DNA from: Pseudarthrobacter sulfonivorans
GTDB lineage: Bacteria; Actinomycetota; Actinomycetes; Actinomycetales; Micrococcaceae
Length of the DNA: 64,000 bases
Assembly (NCBI RefSeq): GCF_001484605.1
Contig: NZ_CP013747.1
Coordinates: 2,356,001-2,420,000 of the forward strand
Reading direction: 5' to 3'
The stretch's first letter is position 1. Each line of letters begins with the position of its first letter. Below are positions 32,351 to 40,450 of the stretch, piece by piece. A program made the translations under genes and the position numbers. The notes under the pieces were generated by a model that saw only the letters and a list, made by a program, of their open reading frames with translations, was not told the origin of the DNA and searched no databases.

Positions 32351-32449
32351 GATGTTTCCCCAGACTTGTCAGAAAGGACCATGGCGGCAAGGGAGAAGCG
32401 ACGGTTCTGTATGCCCCCAGCAAGCATGATCAGTTTTGCTTGTGGCTTC

Positions 32450-32502
32450 AGGCTAGGGGCGCCGGACGGGCGCGGTCGCGAGTAGCGGGTACTCGTCTTT
32501 TT
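32450..32502 (-). promoter_or_regulatory. Surface-protein promoter, same architecture as the island promoter
   Basis: Read leftward, AAAAAGACGAGTACCCGCTA continues to CTCG, then a -10-like TAGCCT (complement of 32450-32455). Exactly 33 bases separate CGAGTAC from the -10-like hexamer, as at 13802-13853. The plus-strand site CGAGTA-GCGGG-TACTCG is an imperfect inverted repeat. It lies 100-152 bp before the surface protein ATG. The rest of the 276-bp gap shows no gene. Confidence 0.6.
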
Positions 32503-32626
32503 CCGCCTTTGACCTGCGGCGTTACCTGCGTCTACGCGGAATCGGGAGCATTGCCAGGTTGTGGCCCCCTTGAACGTGGACAGGGCGGCGCCTAACGTTG
32601 GAGCATACGAAAGGTGCGTGACCGGC

Positions 32627-32827
32627 ATGGAAATCTACATGTGGTGGCTGGATCTGGACCTGCAAACCAAGGAATGGCTGAGGGAAAACCTCCGTGCGGC
32701 GGAACTGCCGCTGCCGGTGCTGCAGGGCATCGCCGAAGCCGGCGGGCCGCATCCGGGTACCCCGGTGGCTGTCCTCACCGAAGCCGACTGGGATTTCATC
32801 GAGACGCAGTCCGAATTCGTCGACTGA
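32627..32827 (+). CDS. Small protein of unknown function
   Basis: The 66-residue product starts MEIYMWWLDLDLQTKEWLRE and ends TEADWDFIETQSEFVD. It is acidic, with one predicted helix and no membrane segment or metal motif. The start follows GAAAGGTG; a longer frame from 32561 is possible but less likely. It reads in the same direction as the next gene, 126 bp away. No family is recognised. Confidence 0.5.
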   Translation: MEIYMWWLDLDLQTKEWLRENLRAAELPLPVLQGIAEAGGPHPGTPVAVLTEADWDFIETQSEFVD

Positions 32828-32953
32828 CCGGACGCCCCTGGCGCCGCCGGCACGGCCACGCCGGACCGGTACACCCGGAGCAGTCCCCTCGGACCAGTCC
32901 ACATAGCGAAGAAAAGCGTTGCGGCCCTCCGGCCGGGGTGGTTGCATGGGTGC

Positions 32954-34090
32954 ATGGCAACCGCAGAGAACTTTGTCTTAGCGATCGGGACCAAAAAAGG
33001 CCTCTGGCTGGCCACCAGCCAGGACCGGAAGCAATGGTCCTTCTCCGGCCCGCATTTCCTGATGAGCGAAATCCCCAGCATCGGGATCGACACACGGGAC
33101 GGCCGTACCCGGATCATGGTGGGCGTCAGGTCCGAGCACTGGGGCCCCACTGTGGCCCATTCCGATGACCTCGGCGCCACCTGGACCGAACCTGAACAGG
33201 GCGCCATCACGTTTCCCGAAGACACCGGCGCGGCCGTGGAGCGCATCTGGCAGATCTACCCGGACGCAGAGTCGCGGCCAGGGGTGGTATGGGCAGGTGC
33301 CGAACCGATTTCGGTCTGGAAATCCACCGATGGCGGCGAGCATTTCGAACTCAACCGCGGGCTATGGGACCACCCTCACCGCAGCGACTGGGGTGCGGGC
33401 TACGGCGGCGCCGCCGCCCACTCCATCGTGGTGAATCCGGCCGGGGACAACGTCCACGTCGCCATGAGCACCGGCGGTGTGTACCGCTCGCTCGACGGCG
33501 GTGAGTCCTGGGAGCCCCGCAACAAGGGTATTTCGGCCTACTTCATGCCGGACCCCAATCCTGAGTTCGGCCAGTGCGTCCACAAGATCGCGGCGGATGC
33601 TGCCGTGGAAGGACGGCTGTACGCGCAGAACCATCACGGCGTGTACCGCACGGATGACAATGGCGAAAACTGGAACTCCATCGCCGAGGGACTTCCGGCC
33701 GACTTCGGTTTTGTGATGCTGACGCACCCGCGCCGGGAAGGAACCGCCTGGGTTGTGCCGCTCAAGGCCGACGGCGAGCGGATCCCGCCCGAAGGGAAGC
33801 TTGCCGTGCACCGAACGGACGATGCCGGGGCCACCTGGAAGCGCCTGGATACGGGCCTGCCCAAGGGGGAGTACAACAGCGTCCTCCGCGACGCCGCGGG
33901 CGTGGATTCATCCGAGCCGGCCGGCGTCTACTTCGGAACGCGCGGCGGCACCGTGTACGCCAGCGCGGATGAAGGGGAGACGTTTGCTGAGGTTGTCAGC
34001 CATCTCCCCGACGTCCTGTGTGTCCGCGCCGCCGTAGTCTCTACGGCTGGACTGCCGGTTCCGGAAACGGCAGCGGCCCGCGGTGCCTGA
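32954..34090 (+). CDS. Asp-box (BNR/VPS10-like) beta-propeller protein
   Basis: The product has 378 residues from the ATG at 32954. Six Asp-box motifs (S/T-x-D-x-G-x-T/S-W/F) are visible: SDDLGATW, STDGGEHF, SLDGGESW, TDDNGENW, TDDAGATW and SADEGETF, as in sialidase/VPS10/YCF48 propellers. There is no signal peptide, so it is cytoplasmic, which argues against a secreted sialidase, and no sialidase arginine triad is obvious. Its stop overlaps the MoaD-like gene by eight bases, so the two products are probably made together and may interact. Confidence 0.85.
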   Translation: MATAENFVLAIGTKKGLWLATSQDRKQWSFSGPHFLMSEIPSIGIDTRDGRTRIMVGVRSEHWGPTVAHSDDLGATWTEPEQGAITFPEDTGAAVERIWQIYPDAESRPGVVWAGAEPISVWKSTDGGEHFELNRGLWDHPHRSDWGAGYGGAAAHSIVVNPAGDNVHVAMSTGGVYRSLDGGESWEPRNKGISAYFMPDPNPEFGQCVHKIAADAAVEGRLYAQNHHGVYRTDDNGENWNSIAEGLPADFGFVMLTHPRREGTAWVVPLKADGERIPPEGKLAVHRTDDAGATWKRLDTGLPKGEYNSVLRDAAGVDSSEPAGVYFGTRGGTVYASADEGETFAEVVSHLPDVLCVRAAVVSTAGLPVPETAAARGA

Positions 34091-34370
34091 CATCAGCGTG
34101 GTACTACCCAGCATCCTCCAGCCGCTGGCCGGCGGCCAGTCCATCCTGACTGCGCCCGCCGACGGGACGGTGACGGTGGGAAGCCTGCTGGATTCGGTGA
34201 CCGGGGATTACCCGGTGCTGGCCAGGCGGCTGCGGGACGAAACCGGGGCGCTTCGCCGGTACGTGAATATTTACGTTGCCGGTGACGAGGTGCGCCGGCT
34301 CCAGGGCCTGGAAACCGAGGTGTCGCCCGGCCAGGAGGTACTGGTTATCCAGTCGGTGGCCGGAGGTTAG
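34083..34370 (+). CDS. MoaD/ThiS-like ubiquitin-fold sulfur carrier
   Basis: The 95-residue product starts at a GTG inside the preceding gene. The beta-grasp pattern is clear, with GTVTVGSLLDSV near 27-38, FR-like RYVNIYVAGDEVRRLQGLE near 63-81, and the C-terminal VIQSVAGG, whose terminal Gly-Gly is what E1-like MoeB/ThiF enzymes adenylate. MoaD-type proteins give sulfur for molybdopterin, and some act in protein conjugation. No MoaE, MoeB or molybdenum gene is nearby. The only partner is the Asp-box propeller. The function is unassigned. Confidence 0.88.
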   Translation: MPDISVVLPSILQPLAGGQSILTAPADGTVTVGSLLDSVTGDYPVLARRLRDETGALRRYVNIYVAGDEVRRLQGLETEVSPGQEVLVIQSVAGG

Positions 34371-34507
34371 GGCCGAAGTATCTCTCGGGCGGTCCGGCGG
34401 GCAGTCCTGACTGACTGCGCCCGTCGTCGTCGTGCAAGACTCCGGAGTACAAGATTCAAGGGTGCAAGATTCCGCAAGTGGTGCTGCGCCAGCGGCCCAA
34501 CACGCGG

Positions 34508-34744
34508 TCAGGCAATCCGCCAGACGCTGCATTCGTCCGTATTGATCGCTTTCCGCGAGCCGGTGTGATGGTCCATGATCCAGACAACGCCGATTCCCGG
34601 TGCTGTCTCCTGGACCCGGCCACGGCGGATGACCACGTCGTCGTAGCTGGGGCCTACGGAGAGGCGGGCCTCGATTTCATCACCGCGGTGGAGCTGGTCC
34701 AGGGCGCGGACTCTTGTTACATGGGCTTTGGCTTCCTTCAACAT
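34508..34744 (-). CDS. Small protein of unknown function
   Basis: The 78-residue product from the ATG at 34744 is predicted to be mostly beta: RGDEIEARLSVGPSYDDVVI, then RGRVQETAPGIGVVWIMD and HHTGSRKAINTDECSVWRI. It resembles short SH3-like or KOW-like folds but carries no recognised signature. It converges on the MoaD-like gene and lies 145 bp downstream of the GH13 gene. A longer frame from 34786 lacks a ribosome-binding site. Confidence 0.5.
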   Translation of the reverse strand: MLKEAKAHVTRVRALDQLHRGDEIEARLSVGPSYDDVVIRRGRVQETAPGIGVVWIMDHHTGSRKAINTDECSVWRIA

Positions 34745-34888
34745 GGGGGCCTCCTGGCTGGAGCTGGTGCCTGCGCTTGCCGGCACTTCCAGTGTGGCTG
34801 GGCAATGTTGCGCCCTGGTTTCCTCAACGTTAGGAGCCGGTTAGTTCTCCGCGATCGATACGTTTCCGCCGGCGGCAGGCGTCGCCGG

Positions 34889-36583
34889 CTAAGGTGCCAG
34901 CTGGTCACCCGGCTGCTGCACCCGGAACCACCGATAGCCGTAACGGCCCAGTTCAACGGTGAAGCCGCCGTCGGGCTCTAGCGGCACGTTGCCGCCGTCG
35001 AGCACGTCCAGCAGGGTGGCACCCTTATACGCCCGCTTCGGCGCATCCTCGCCGCCGACCTTGCCGGTGACCTTCACTTTCCCCGTGCCGAAATGGTGGA
35101 GCAGCACCATGGTGGCCCCGTCCGAGGTGCAGGTGTGGGCGAAGACCGCCGGCTCGGGCTGGTCGATCACCACGAACTCACCCCAGCCCAGTTCCGGCGA
35201 CTCGCGATAGCGCTGGATCAGCCTGGCCATAAAGTTCCAGAGGGAATCAGGGTCCCGTTTTGCGGCCGCCGCGTTGACGTTCTCCGGACCGTAGTCACCG
35301 CGGGCCAGAGGGGCAACCAGATCGGATGCCTTGGCGCTTGAGAAGCCGCCGTTCTTCGTGGCGTTCCATTGCATGGGGGTGCGCACAGCGGCCCGACTTT
35401 TCTGGCGAAGGTCCTCGCCCATGCCGATTTCCTCGCCGTAGAAGAGGACCGGGGTGCCGGGCAGCGAGAACATCAGCGAGTACACCATCCGGATCCTTTC
35501 GGCGTCACCGCTGAGCATCGGCGGCAGCCTGCGGCGGAGTCCTCGCCCATAGATCTGCATGTTCTTCTCGGGACCGAAGGCGGCGAATACCTCCTGCCGT
35601 TCGGCGTCGGTGAGCTTGTCTAGCGTGAGCTCGTCGTGGTTGCGGACGAACATGGCCCACTGGTTGTCCGGATGCAGCGGTGGACGGCTCTTCAGGTTTT
35701 CCGCCATTGGGCGGGCGTCCTGGCGGGCCAGGGACAGGTAGAGGTGCTGCATGGTCATAAAGTCGAACTGCATGTTCAGTTCGTTGCCCGCGGTGCCGCC
35801 GAAGTATTCCAGCTGCTCCTTGTAGGGCAGATTGACCTCGCCGAGCATCACCGCGCTGCCGTTGCGTCGGCCCAGGAAGCTGCGGAGCGCGCTGAGGTAC
35901 TCGTGCGGGTCGAGTTTGGCGGCCTCGTCCTTGGGCTGGCCCCGGGTCTCCAGGAAGAACGGCACGGCGTCCAGCCGGAAGCCGTCCAAGCCGAGCTCAA
36001 GCCAGAGCCCCATGGCCTTGGCGATCTCGTTCCGGACCTTGGGATTGGTCACGTTCAGGTCCGGCTGGTGCTCGGCGAACATGTGCAGGTACCACTCGCC
36101 GGTGGCGTCGTCCTTGGTCCACAGGGACGTCTGCTCGCCCGGAAAGACCACCTCGGAGGACGTGTCCGGGGGTGTATCCGCTCGCCAGACGTAGTAGTCC
36201 CGGTACGGGCTGTCCTTCGACTTCCTGGCCTCCACGAACCACGGATGCTGGCTGGAGGTGTGGTTGACCACAAAGTCGGCGATCACCCGCATGCCCCGGT
36301 CCTTGGCGCCGCGGATGAACTCCACGAGGTCGCCCATGGTTCCCAGCCGCGGATCCACCGTGAAGAAATCCGTCACATCGTACCCGTCGTCGCGGTCCGG
36401 CGACGGGTAGAACGGCATCAGCCAGATGCACGTGACGCCGAGCGCCGCGAGGTAGTCCACGCGCTGGGTGAGGCCGGCGAAATCGCCGGTTCCGTCGCCG
36501 TCGTCGTCGAAGAAGGTCTCCACGTCCAGGCAGTAGATGACGGCGTTCTTCCACCAGAGGTCCGAGGTTTCGGCGATCCTCAC
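34889..36583 (-). CDS. GH13 alpha-amylase family enzyme, trehalose synthase-like
   Basis: The product has 564 residues from a GTG with AGGAGG seven bases upstream. GH13 regions are complete: DFVVNH (103-108), GFRLDAVPF with nucleophile D205, MLGEVNLP with acid/base E249, and VRNHDEL with D317. LWWKNAVIYCLDVETFFDDD at the start and SLPGTPVLFYGEEIGMG resemble trehalose synthases (maltose to trehalose) and related GH13_16 enzymes. No maltokinase domain is fused. The start overlaps the stop of the flavin oxidoreductase gene (GTGA). No signal peptide is seen, so it is cytoplasmic and may act in compatible-solute metabolism. Maltose glucosylmutase versus glucosidase cannot be decided by eye. Confidence 0.88.
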   Translation of the reverse strand: MRIAETSDLWWKNAVIYCLDVETFFDDDGDGTGDFAGLTQRVDYLAALGVTCIWLMPFYPSPDRDDGYDVTDFFTVDPRLGTMGDLVEFIRGAKDRGMRVIADFVVNHTSSQHPWFVEARKSKDSPYRDYYVWRADTPPDTSSEVVFPGEQTSLWTKDDATGEWYLHMFAEHQPDLNVTNPKVRNEIAKAMGLWLELGLDGFRLDAVPFFLETRGQPKDEAAKLDPHEYLSALRSFLGRRNGSAVMLGEVNLPYKEQLEYFGGTAGNELNMQFDFMTMQHLYLSLARQDARPMAENLKSRPPLHPDNQWAMFVRNHDELTLDKLTDAERQEVFAAFGPEKNMQIYGRGLRRRLPPMLSGDAERIRMVYSLMFSLPGTPVLFYGEEIGMGEDLRQKSRAAVRTPMQWNATKNGGFSSAKASDLVAPLARGDYGPENVNAAAAKRDPDSLWNFMARLIQRYRESPELGWGEFVVIDQPEPAVFAHTCTSDGATMVLLHHFGTGKVKVTGKVGGEDAPKRAYKGATLLDVLDGGNVPLEPDGGFTVELGRYGYRWFRVQQPGDQLAP

Positions 36584-37578
36584 GCTGAAGCCTCCTGCAC
36601 ACGTGAACCGGGATGGGCCGTGCCGCGCAGCTGCGGCAGGACGCCGGCGCCGAACGCGTCGATGAACGGCGCCTGGTCCTGGCCCACAAAGTGCAGGTAC
36701 AGCTCGTCGAAGCCCAGCGCGGCGTAGCCGGCCAGCCACTCGGCGTGCTGGTCGAGGCTGGCGGAGATGTTCACCGATTCCCGCACCGGGTCCTCGCCCA
36801 CGTGGCCGCTGACGCCGTCGAAATGGGCGGCGGTGGGCAGGTCCCACGGCACAGGAGGGGCGAAGGTGTTGGTCCGCCACTGGTCCAGGGCCGTGGCCAC
36901 GGCATCCTCCTCCCGCCGCGCCCAGGACAGGTGAACCTGCAGGACGGCCTTGCCCTGGCCACCGTTGTCCCGGTACGCGGCCAGCATGCGCGTGAGCTTC
37001 TCCGGCGGCTGGTTCACCGTCACCAGGCCGTCCGCCCAACCGGCGGCACGGCGTGCCGTCTCCACGCTGATGGCCGGGGCGATCAGCGGCGGAGGCGGCT
37101 GCGGGACGTCCCAGATCCGGGCCTGCTCAACGGTTACCAGCCCGTGGTGGGTCACCACCTCGCCGCGGTGCAGGCGGCGGATGATGTCCACGCATTCCTC
37201 AAGCCTGCGCTGCCGTGTTTCCTTGGGCGGCCAGGCTTCGCCCGTGACGTGCTCGTTCATGTTCTCGCCGCTCCCCAAGGCCATCCAGAAACGGCCCGGG
37301 AACATGGCCGCCAGCGTGGCCGAGGCGTGGGCGGTGACGGCGGGGTGGTACCGCTGGCCCGGTGCAGTCACCACGCCAAATCGGAGGTCTGTGGTAGCCA
37401 GCGCGGCGCCAAGCCAGGACCACGCGAAGCCGGAATGGCCTTGCCGGGCGGACCACGGTTCAATGTGGTCCGAGCACATGGCAGCGTCAAAGCCTGCCTG
37501 CTCCGCGTGCTGAACGTCCTTGAGAAGCTGCCCAGGGCTGATCTGTTCATGCGAGGCGTGAAAGCCGACGGTGACCAT
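36580..37578 (-). CDS. Luciferase-like (LLM) flavin oxidoreductase, TIGR03885-like
   Basis: The 332-residue product is a luciferase-like TIM barrel. It begins VTVGFHASHEQISPGQLL, has GFDAAMCSDHIEPWSARQGHS near 29-49 and RFWMALGSGENMNEHVTG near 95-112, and continues with PPLIAPAISVETARRAAGWADG in pieces. These match a subfamily annotated as probable non-F420 flavin-dependent oxidoreductases. The substrate is unknown. It is coupled to the GH13 gene by a 4-bp overlap, an unusual pairing of sugar and redox enzymes. Confidence 0.88.
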   Translation of the reverse strand: MVTVGFHASHEQISPGQLLKDVQHAEQAGFDAAMCSDHIEPWSARQGHSGFAWSWLGAALATTDLRFGVVTAPGQRYHPAVTAHASATLAAMFPGRFWMALGSGENMNEHVTGEAWPPKETRQRRLEECVDIIRRLHRGEVVTHHGLVTVEQARIWDVPQPPPPLIAPAISVETARRAAGWADGLVTVNQPPEKLTRMLAAYRDNGGQGKAVLQVHLSWARREEDAVATALDQWRTNTFAPPVPWDLPTAAHFDGVSGHVGEDPVRESVNISASLDQHAEWLAGYAALGFDELYLHFVGQDQAPFIDAFGAGVLPQLRGTAHPGSRVQEASA

Positions 37579-37682
37579 CGTTAAGGTCTACAGGCCCGCG
37601 CCGTGCGGTGTCGAGGCTTTCAGCTGGGCTCTTGCTGAAACAGGCCTACCGCTGGCGGGCCTCCCGGGCAAGAATGGGCACT

Positions 37683-38777
37683 ATGCAACTTCCCGTGATG
37701 CCTCCCGTCCCGCCCATGCTCGCCAAGGCCGTCAGCGGAATGCCCGACGGGGCCCTCAGCTATGAGCCCAAGTGGGACGGGTTCCGGTCCATCATTTTCC
37801 GCGACGGCGATGAGCTGGAGATCGGCAGCCGCAACGAAAAGCCCATGACCAGGTATTTTCCTGAGCTCGTGGAAGCCCTGAAGGAAAACCTGCCGCCCCG
37901 CTGTGTGCTGGACGGCGAGATTGTCCTGGTGGGGGCATCCGGTGACCGGCTGGATTTCGATGCCCTGCAGCAGCGCATCCATCCTGCCGCCAGCCGCGTC
38001 AAGCTCCTCGCCGAACAGACCCCCGCCAAGTTTGTGGCCTTTGACCTGCTGGCCCTGGGCGACGACGACTACACCGGCCGGCCCTTCGCCGAACGGCGGG
38101 CAGCGCTGGAAAAGGCGCTGGCGGGCAGCAAGGCTCCCGTCCATCTCACGGCGGCGACCCAGGACAAGGCCACCGCCGAGCAATGGTTCCAGCAGTTCGA
38201 AGGTGCAGGCCTGGACGGGATTGTGGCCAAGCCGCTGGAGGGGAGCTACCAGCCGGACAAACGCGTGATGTTCAAGGTCAAGCACGAACGTACGGCCGAT
38301 TGTGTGGTGGCCGGCTACCGCGTGCACAAGAGCGGACCGGACGCGATCGGCTCGTTGCTGCTGGGCCTGTACAAGGACGACGGCGGCCTGGCCAGCGTGG
38401 GCGTGATCGGCGCCTTCCCGATGAAGCGCCGGCAGGAGCTGTTCGAGGAACTCCAGACGCTGGTCACGGACTTCGACGGACATCCCTGGGCCTGGGCCAA
38501 GCAGGCGGAAGGCGAACGGACGCCGCGCAACGCGGAGGGGAGCCGGTGGAGCGCGGGCAAAGATCTGACTTTTGTGCCGCTCCGGCCCGAACTGGTGGTG
38601 GAGGTCAGGTACGACCACATGGAAGGTGAGCGCTTCCGGCATACCGCCCAGTTCTCGCGCTGGCGGCCGGACCGGGATCCCGAATCCTGCACTTACGCCC
38701 AGCTGGAGGAGCCGGTGAACTTTGACCTGGCGTCGGTGCTGGAGACCGGCCGGCCGCAGGCGCCCAGTTCACCGTAG
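37683..38777 (+). CDS. ATP-dependent DNA ligase (LigC-type)
   Basis: The 364-residue product has an adenylation domain with K30 in YEPKWDGFR (motif I, KxDG), RNEKPMTRYFPEL, CVLDGEIVL (motif III), KFVAFDLLAL and GLDGIVAKPL (motif IV), VMFKVKHERTADCV (motif V), and a C-terminal OB fold with RHTAQFSRWRPDR (motif VI). Actinobacterial LigC and LigB enzymes act in repair beside the essential NAD-dependent LigA. There are no fused polymerase or nuclease domains, and no Ku gene is close. I chose the ATG at 37683, giving MQLPVMPPVPPMLAKA. Confidence 0.9.
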   Translation: MQLPVMPPVPPMLAKAVSGMPDGALSYEPKWDGFRSIIFRDGDELEIGSRNEKPMTRYFPELVEALKENLPPRCVLDGEIVLVGASGDRLDFDALQQRIHPAASRVKLLAEQTPAKFVAFDLLALGDDDYTGRPFAERRAALEKALAGSKAPVHLTAATQDKATAEQWFQQFEGAGLDGIVAKPLEGSYQPDKRVMFKVKHERTADCVVAGYRVHKSGPDAIGSLLLGLYKDDGGLASVGVIGAFPMKRRQELFEELQTLVTDFDGHPWAWAKQAEGERTPRNAEGSRWSAGKDLTFVPLRPELVVEVRYDHMEGERFRHTAQFSRWRPDRDPESCTYAQLEEPVNFDLASVLETGRPQAPSSP

Positions 38778-38842
38778 GCACCCAACCCGCCGCCCGCCGT
38801 CGTACTTTTTGCTGGCGGAATAGCCCACTTTTCAACAGGGAA

Positions 38843-38870
38843 AGCCCGCCATTTGGGGGAATGGCGGGCT
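38843..38870. terminator. Bidirectional terminator between the ligase and MFS genes
   Basis: AGCCCGCCATT (38843-38853) pairs perfectly with AATGGCGGGCT (38860-38870) around TGGGGG. It lies between convergent stops at 38777 and 38898. No T run is present. Confidence 0.8.
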
Positions 38871-38897
38871 ATCCGGTCTCAAAATTGGGCTAGTGCG

Positions 38898-40217
38898 TTA
38901 CTTCAGGCCGAGCTGCTTGGTGGGGACGTTGAACGTCTCCTTGGCCGTCAGGGCGGAGATGGCCGAGATGCCGCAGATGACGGCGGTGAAGATGCTGATC
39001 TGGACCCAGCCGCCGGGCTTGATGCCGCCCATCGCCGCCACAATGGCCGGGGCGAACCCTGCCATCAGGAAGCCCAGCTGGGTGCCGATCGCCAGGCCGG
39101 AGAAGCGGACCTTGGTACTGAACATCTCGGCGTAGAAGGACGGCCAGACCGCGTTGGAGGCCGCGTAGCCGCAGGAGAAGAAGCCGATGGCCGCGAGGAA
39201 CATCAGCGGGATGCTGCCGGATTCCAGGCTGAGCAGGAACACCGGAGTCAGGATGGCGCTGGCCACGGCACCGTAGATGAAGACCGGTTTGCGGCCGATC
39301 TTGTCGGCGAGCTTGCCGAACAGCGGCTGGGTGCCCAAAGCGACCAGGTTGGCGCCGACCACCAGCCACAGCGTGGTGGTGCCGTCAACTCCGGCCACGG
39401 TCTTGGCGTAGCTGATGGCGAGCGTGCCGAACACGGTGGAGACGGCGGCGATGAAGGCACAGCAGACCACGCGCAGCACGTCGCGCCAGTGGTCCTTGAG
39501 GAGGTCGGCGACCGGCAGCTTGGAGATTTGGGCGGTCTTCTGGGCTTCCTCGAACGCCGGCGGCTCATGCAGGGTGCGGCGGATGAAGAACGCAACAAGA
39601 ACGACGACGGCGCTGAGCCAGAACGGGACACGCCAGCCGATGCCGTACTTGATCTCGTCCGGGAGTGCCAGGACGGGGATGAAGACGAGGGCGGCGAGGA
39701 TCTGGCCGCCCTGCGTGCCGGTGAGGGTCCAGGACGTGAAGAAGGAGCGGCGGTTGTCCGGTGCGTGTTCCAGCGTCATGGATGATGCGCCGGCCTGCTC
39801 GCCCGCTGCGGAGAGGCCCTGGCAAAGCCGCGCCAGCACCAGCAGGGCCGGAGCCCACCAGCCCACGGTGTTGAAGTCGGGCAGGCAGCCGATCAGGAAC
39901 GTTGAGGCGCCCATCAGCAGCAGCGTGAACATCAGGACCTTCCGCCGGCCCACCCGGTCACCGAAGTGGCCCAGGATAACGGCGCCCACCGGCCGTGCCA
40001 CGTAGGCGAAGCCGAAGGTGGCGAAGGACATCACGGCCGCGTTGGCGCCGGCGTCCGGGAAGAACACCGTTGGGAAGATCAGGGCGGCGGCGGAACCGAA
40101 GATGAAGAAGTCGTAGTATTCGACGGCGCTGCCCAGGAAGCTGGCGAGGGCTGCCTTCTTTGGCGTCCCGGACGGGGCAACGGTGCCCGGCCCCGCGGAC
40201 GGAAGTGTCTGGCTCAT
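38898..40217 (-). CDS. MFS transporter, metabolite:H+ symporter (shikimate/aromatic acid type)
   Basis: The product has 439 residues from an ATG preceded by AAGGAA. It has 12 membrane helices and MHS-family signatures: GSAVEYYDFFIFGSAAALIF near 28-47, FGDRVGRRKVLM in loop 2-3, and RLCQGLSAAGEQAGAS in helix 4. The MHS family takes up shikimate, protocatechuate-type acids and other metabolites with protons. It diverges from an IclR-type regulator with two matching operator sites between, and faces the shikimate/protocatechuate operon, so uptake of shikimate or a related acid is the likely role. Confidence 0.88.
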   Translation of the reverse strand: MSQTLPSAGPGTVAPSGTPKKAALASFLGSAVEYYDFFIFGSAAALIFPTVFFPDAGANAAVMSFATFGFAYVARPVGAVILGHFGDRVGRRKVLMFTLLLMGASTFLIGCLPDFNTVGWWAPALLVLARLCQGLSAAGEQAGASSMTLEHAPDNRRSFFTSWTLTGTQGGQILAALVFIPVLALPDEIKYGIGWRVPFWLSAVVVLVAFFIRRTLHEPPAFEEAQKTAQISKLPVADLLKDHWRDVLRVVCCAFIAAVSTVFGTLAISYAKTVAGVDGTTTLWLVVGANLVALGTQPLFGKLADKIGRKPVFIYGAVASAILTPVFLLSLESGSIPLMFLAAIGFFSCGYAASNAVWPSFYAEMFSTKVRFSGLAIGTQLGFLMAGFAPAIVAAMGGIKPGGWVQISIFTAVICGISAISALTAKETFNVPTKQLGLK

Positions 40218-40335
40218 GGAGTTCCTTAGGTGTGACGACGTTGTCGCGGATGGATCTGGAGGGTCGCAGCCGCAGCTGCCTGTGTGGAGGCTTGGTGCGG
40301 TGCGGCTGGAGTCCGTTGAAAGACCCGGACTAGTA

Positions 40336-40350
40336 GCCACATGGTGGGAG
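40336..40350. promoter_or_regulatory. IclR operator copy 1
   Basis: GCCACATGGTGGGAG reads on the plus strand, flanked by AGTA and CTACT, which extend it to an AGTAGC...GCTACT inverted repeat. The reverse complement of the second site (40425-40441) gives GCCACATCGTGGGAA, matching 13 of 15 bases. It lies 119 bp from the MFS start, close to where its promoter should be. Confidence 0.65.
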
Positions 40351-40424
40351 CTACTTGTGCGATACAGCAATGATGGCTGTGAGCGCAGTCACTTGTCAAG
40401 AAAATAATCACCATCTAGAAATAG

Positions 40425-40441
40425 TTCCCACGATGTGGCAA
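40425..40441. promoter_or_regulatory. IclR operator copy 2
   Basis: TTCCCACGATGTGGCAA lies nine bases before the IclR ATG, in opposite orientation to copy 1, with which it shares GCCACAT-n-GTGGGA. Its position suggests autorepression of the regulator. The two sites are 90 bp apart. Confidence 0.65.
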
Positions 40442-40450
40442 CATCGACGT

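Noticed and set aside
36584..37039. N-terminal extension of the GH13 frame to 37039
   Set aside because: The extra part lies inside the flavin oxidoreductase gene in another frame and has no family match; a GTG with a strong Shine-Dalgarno at 36583 explains the start.
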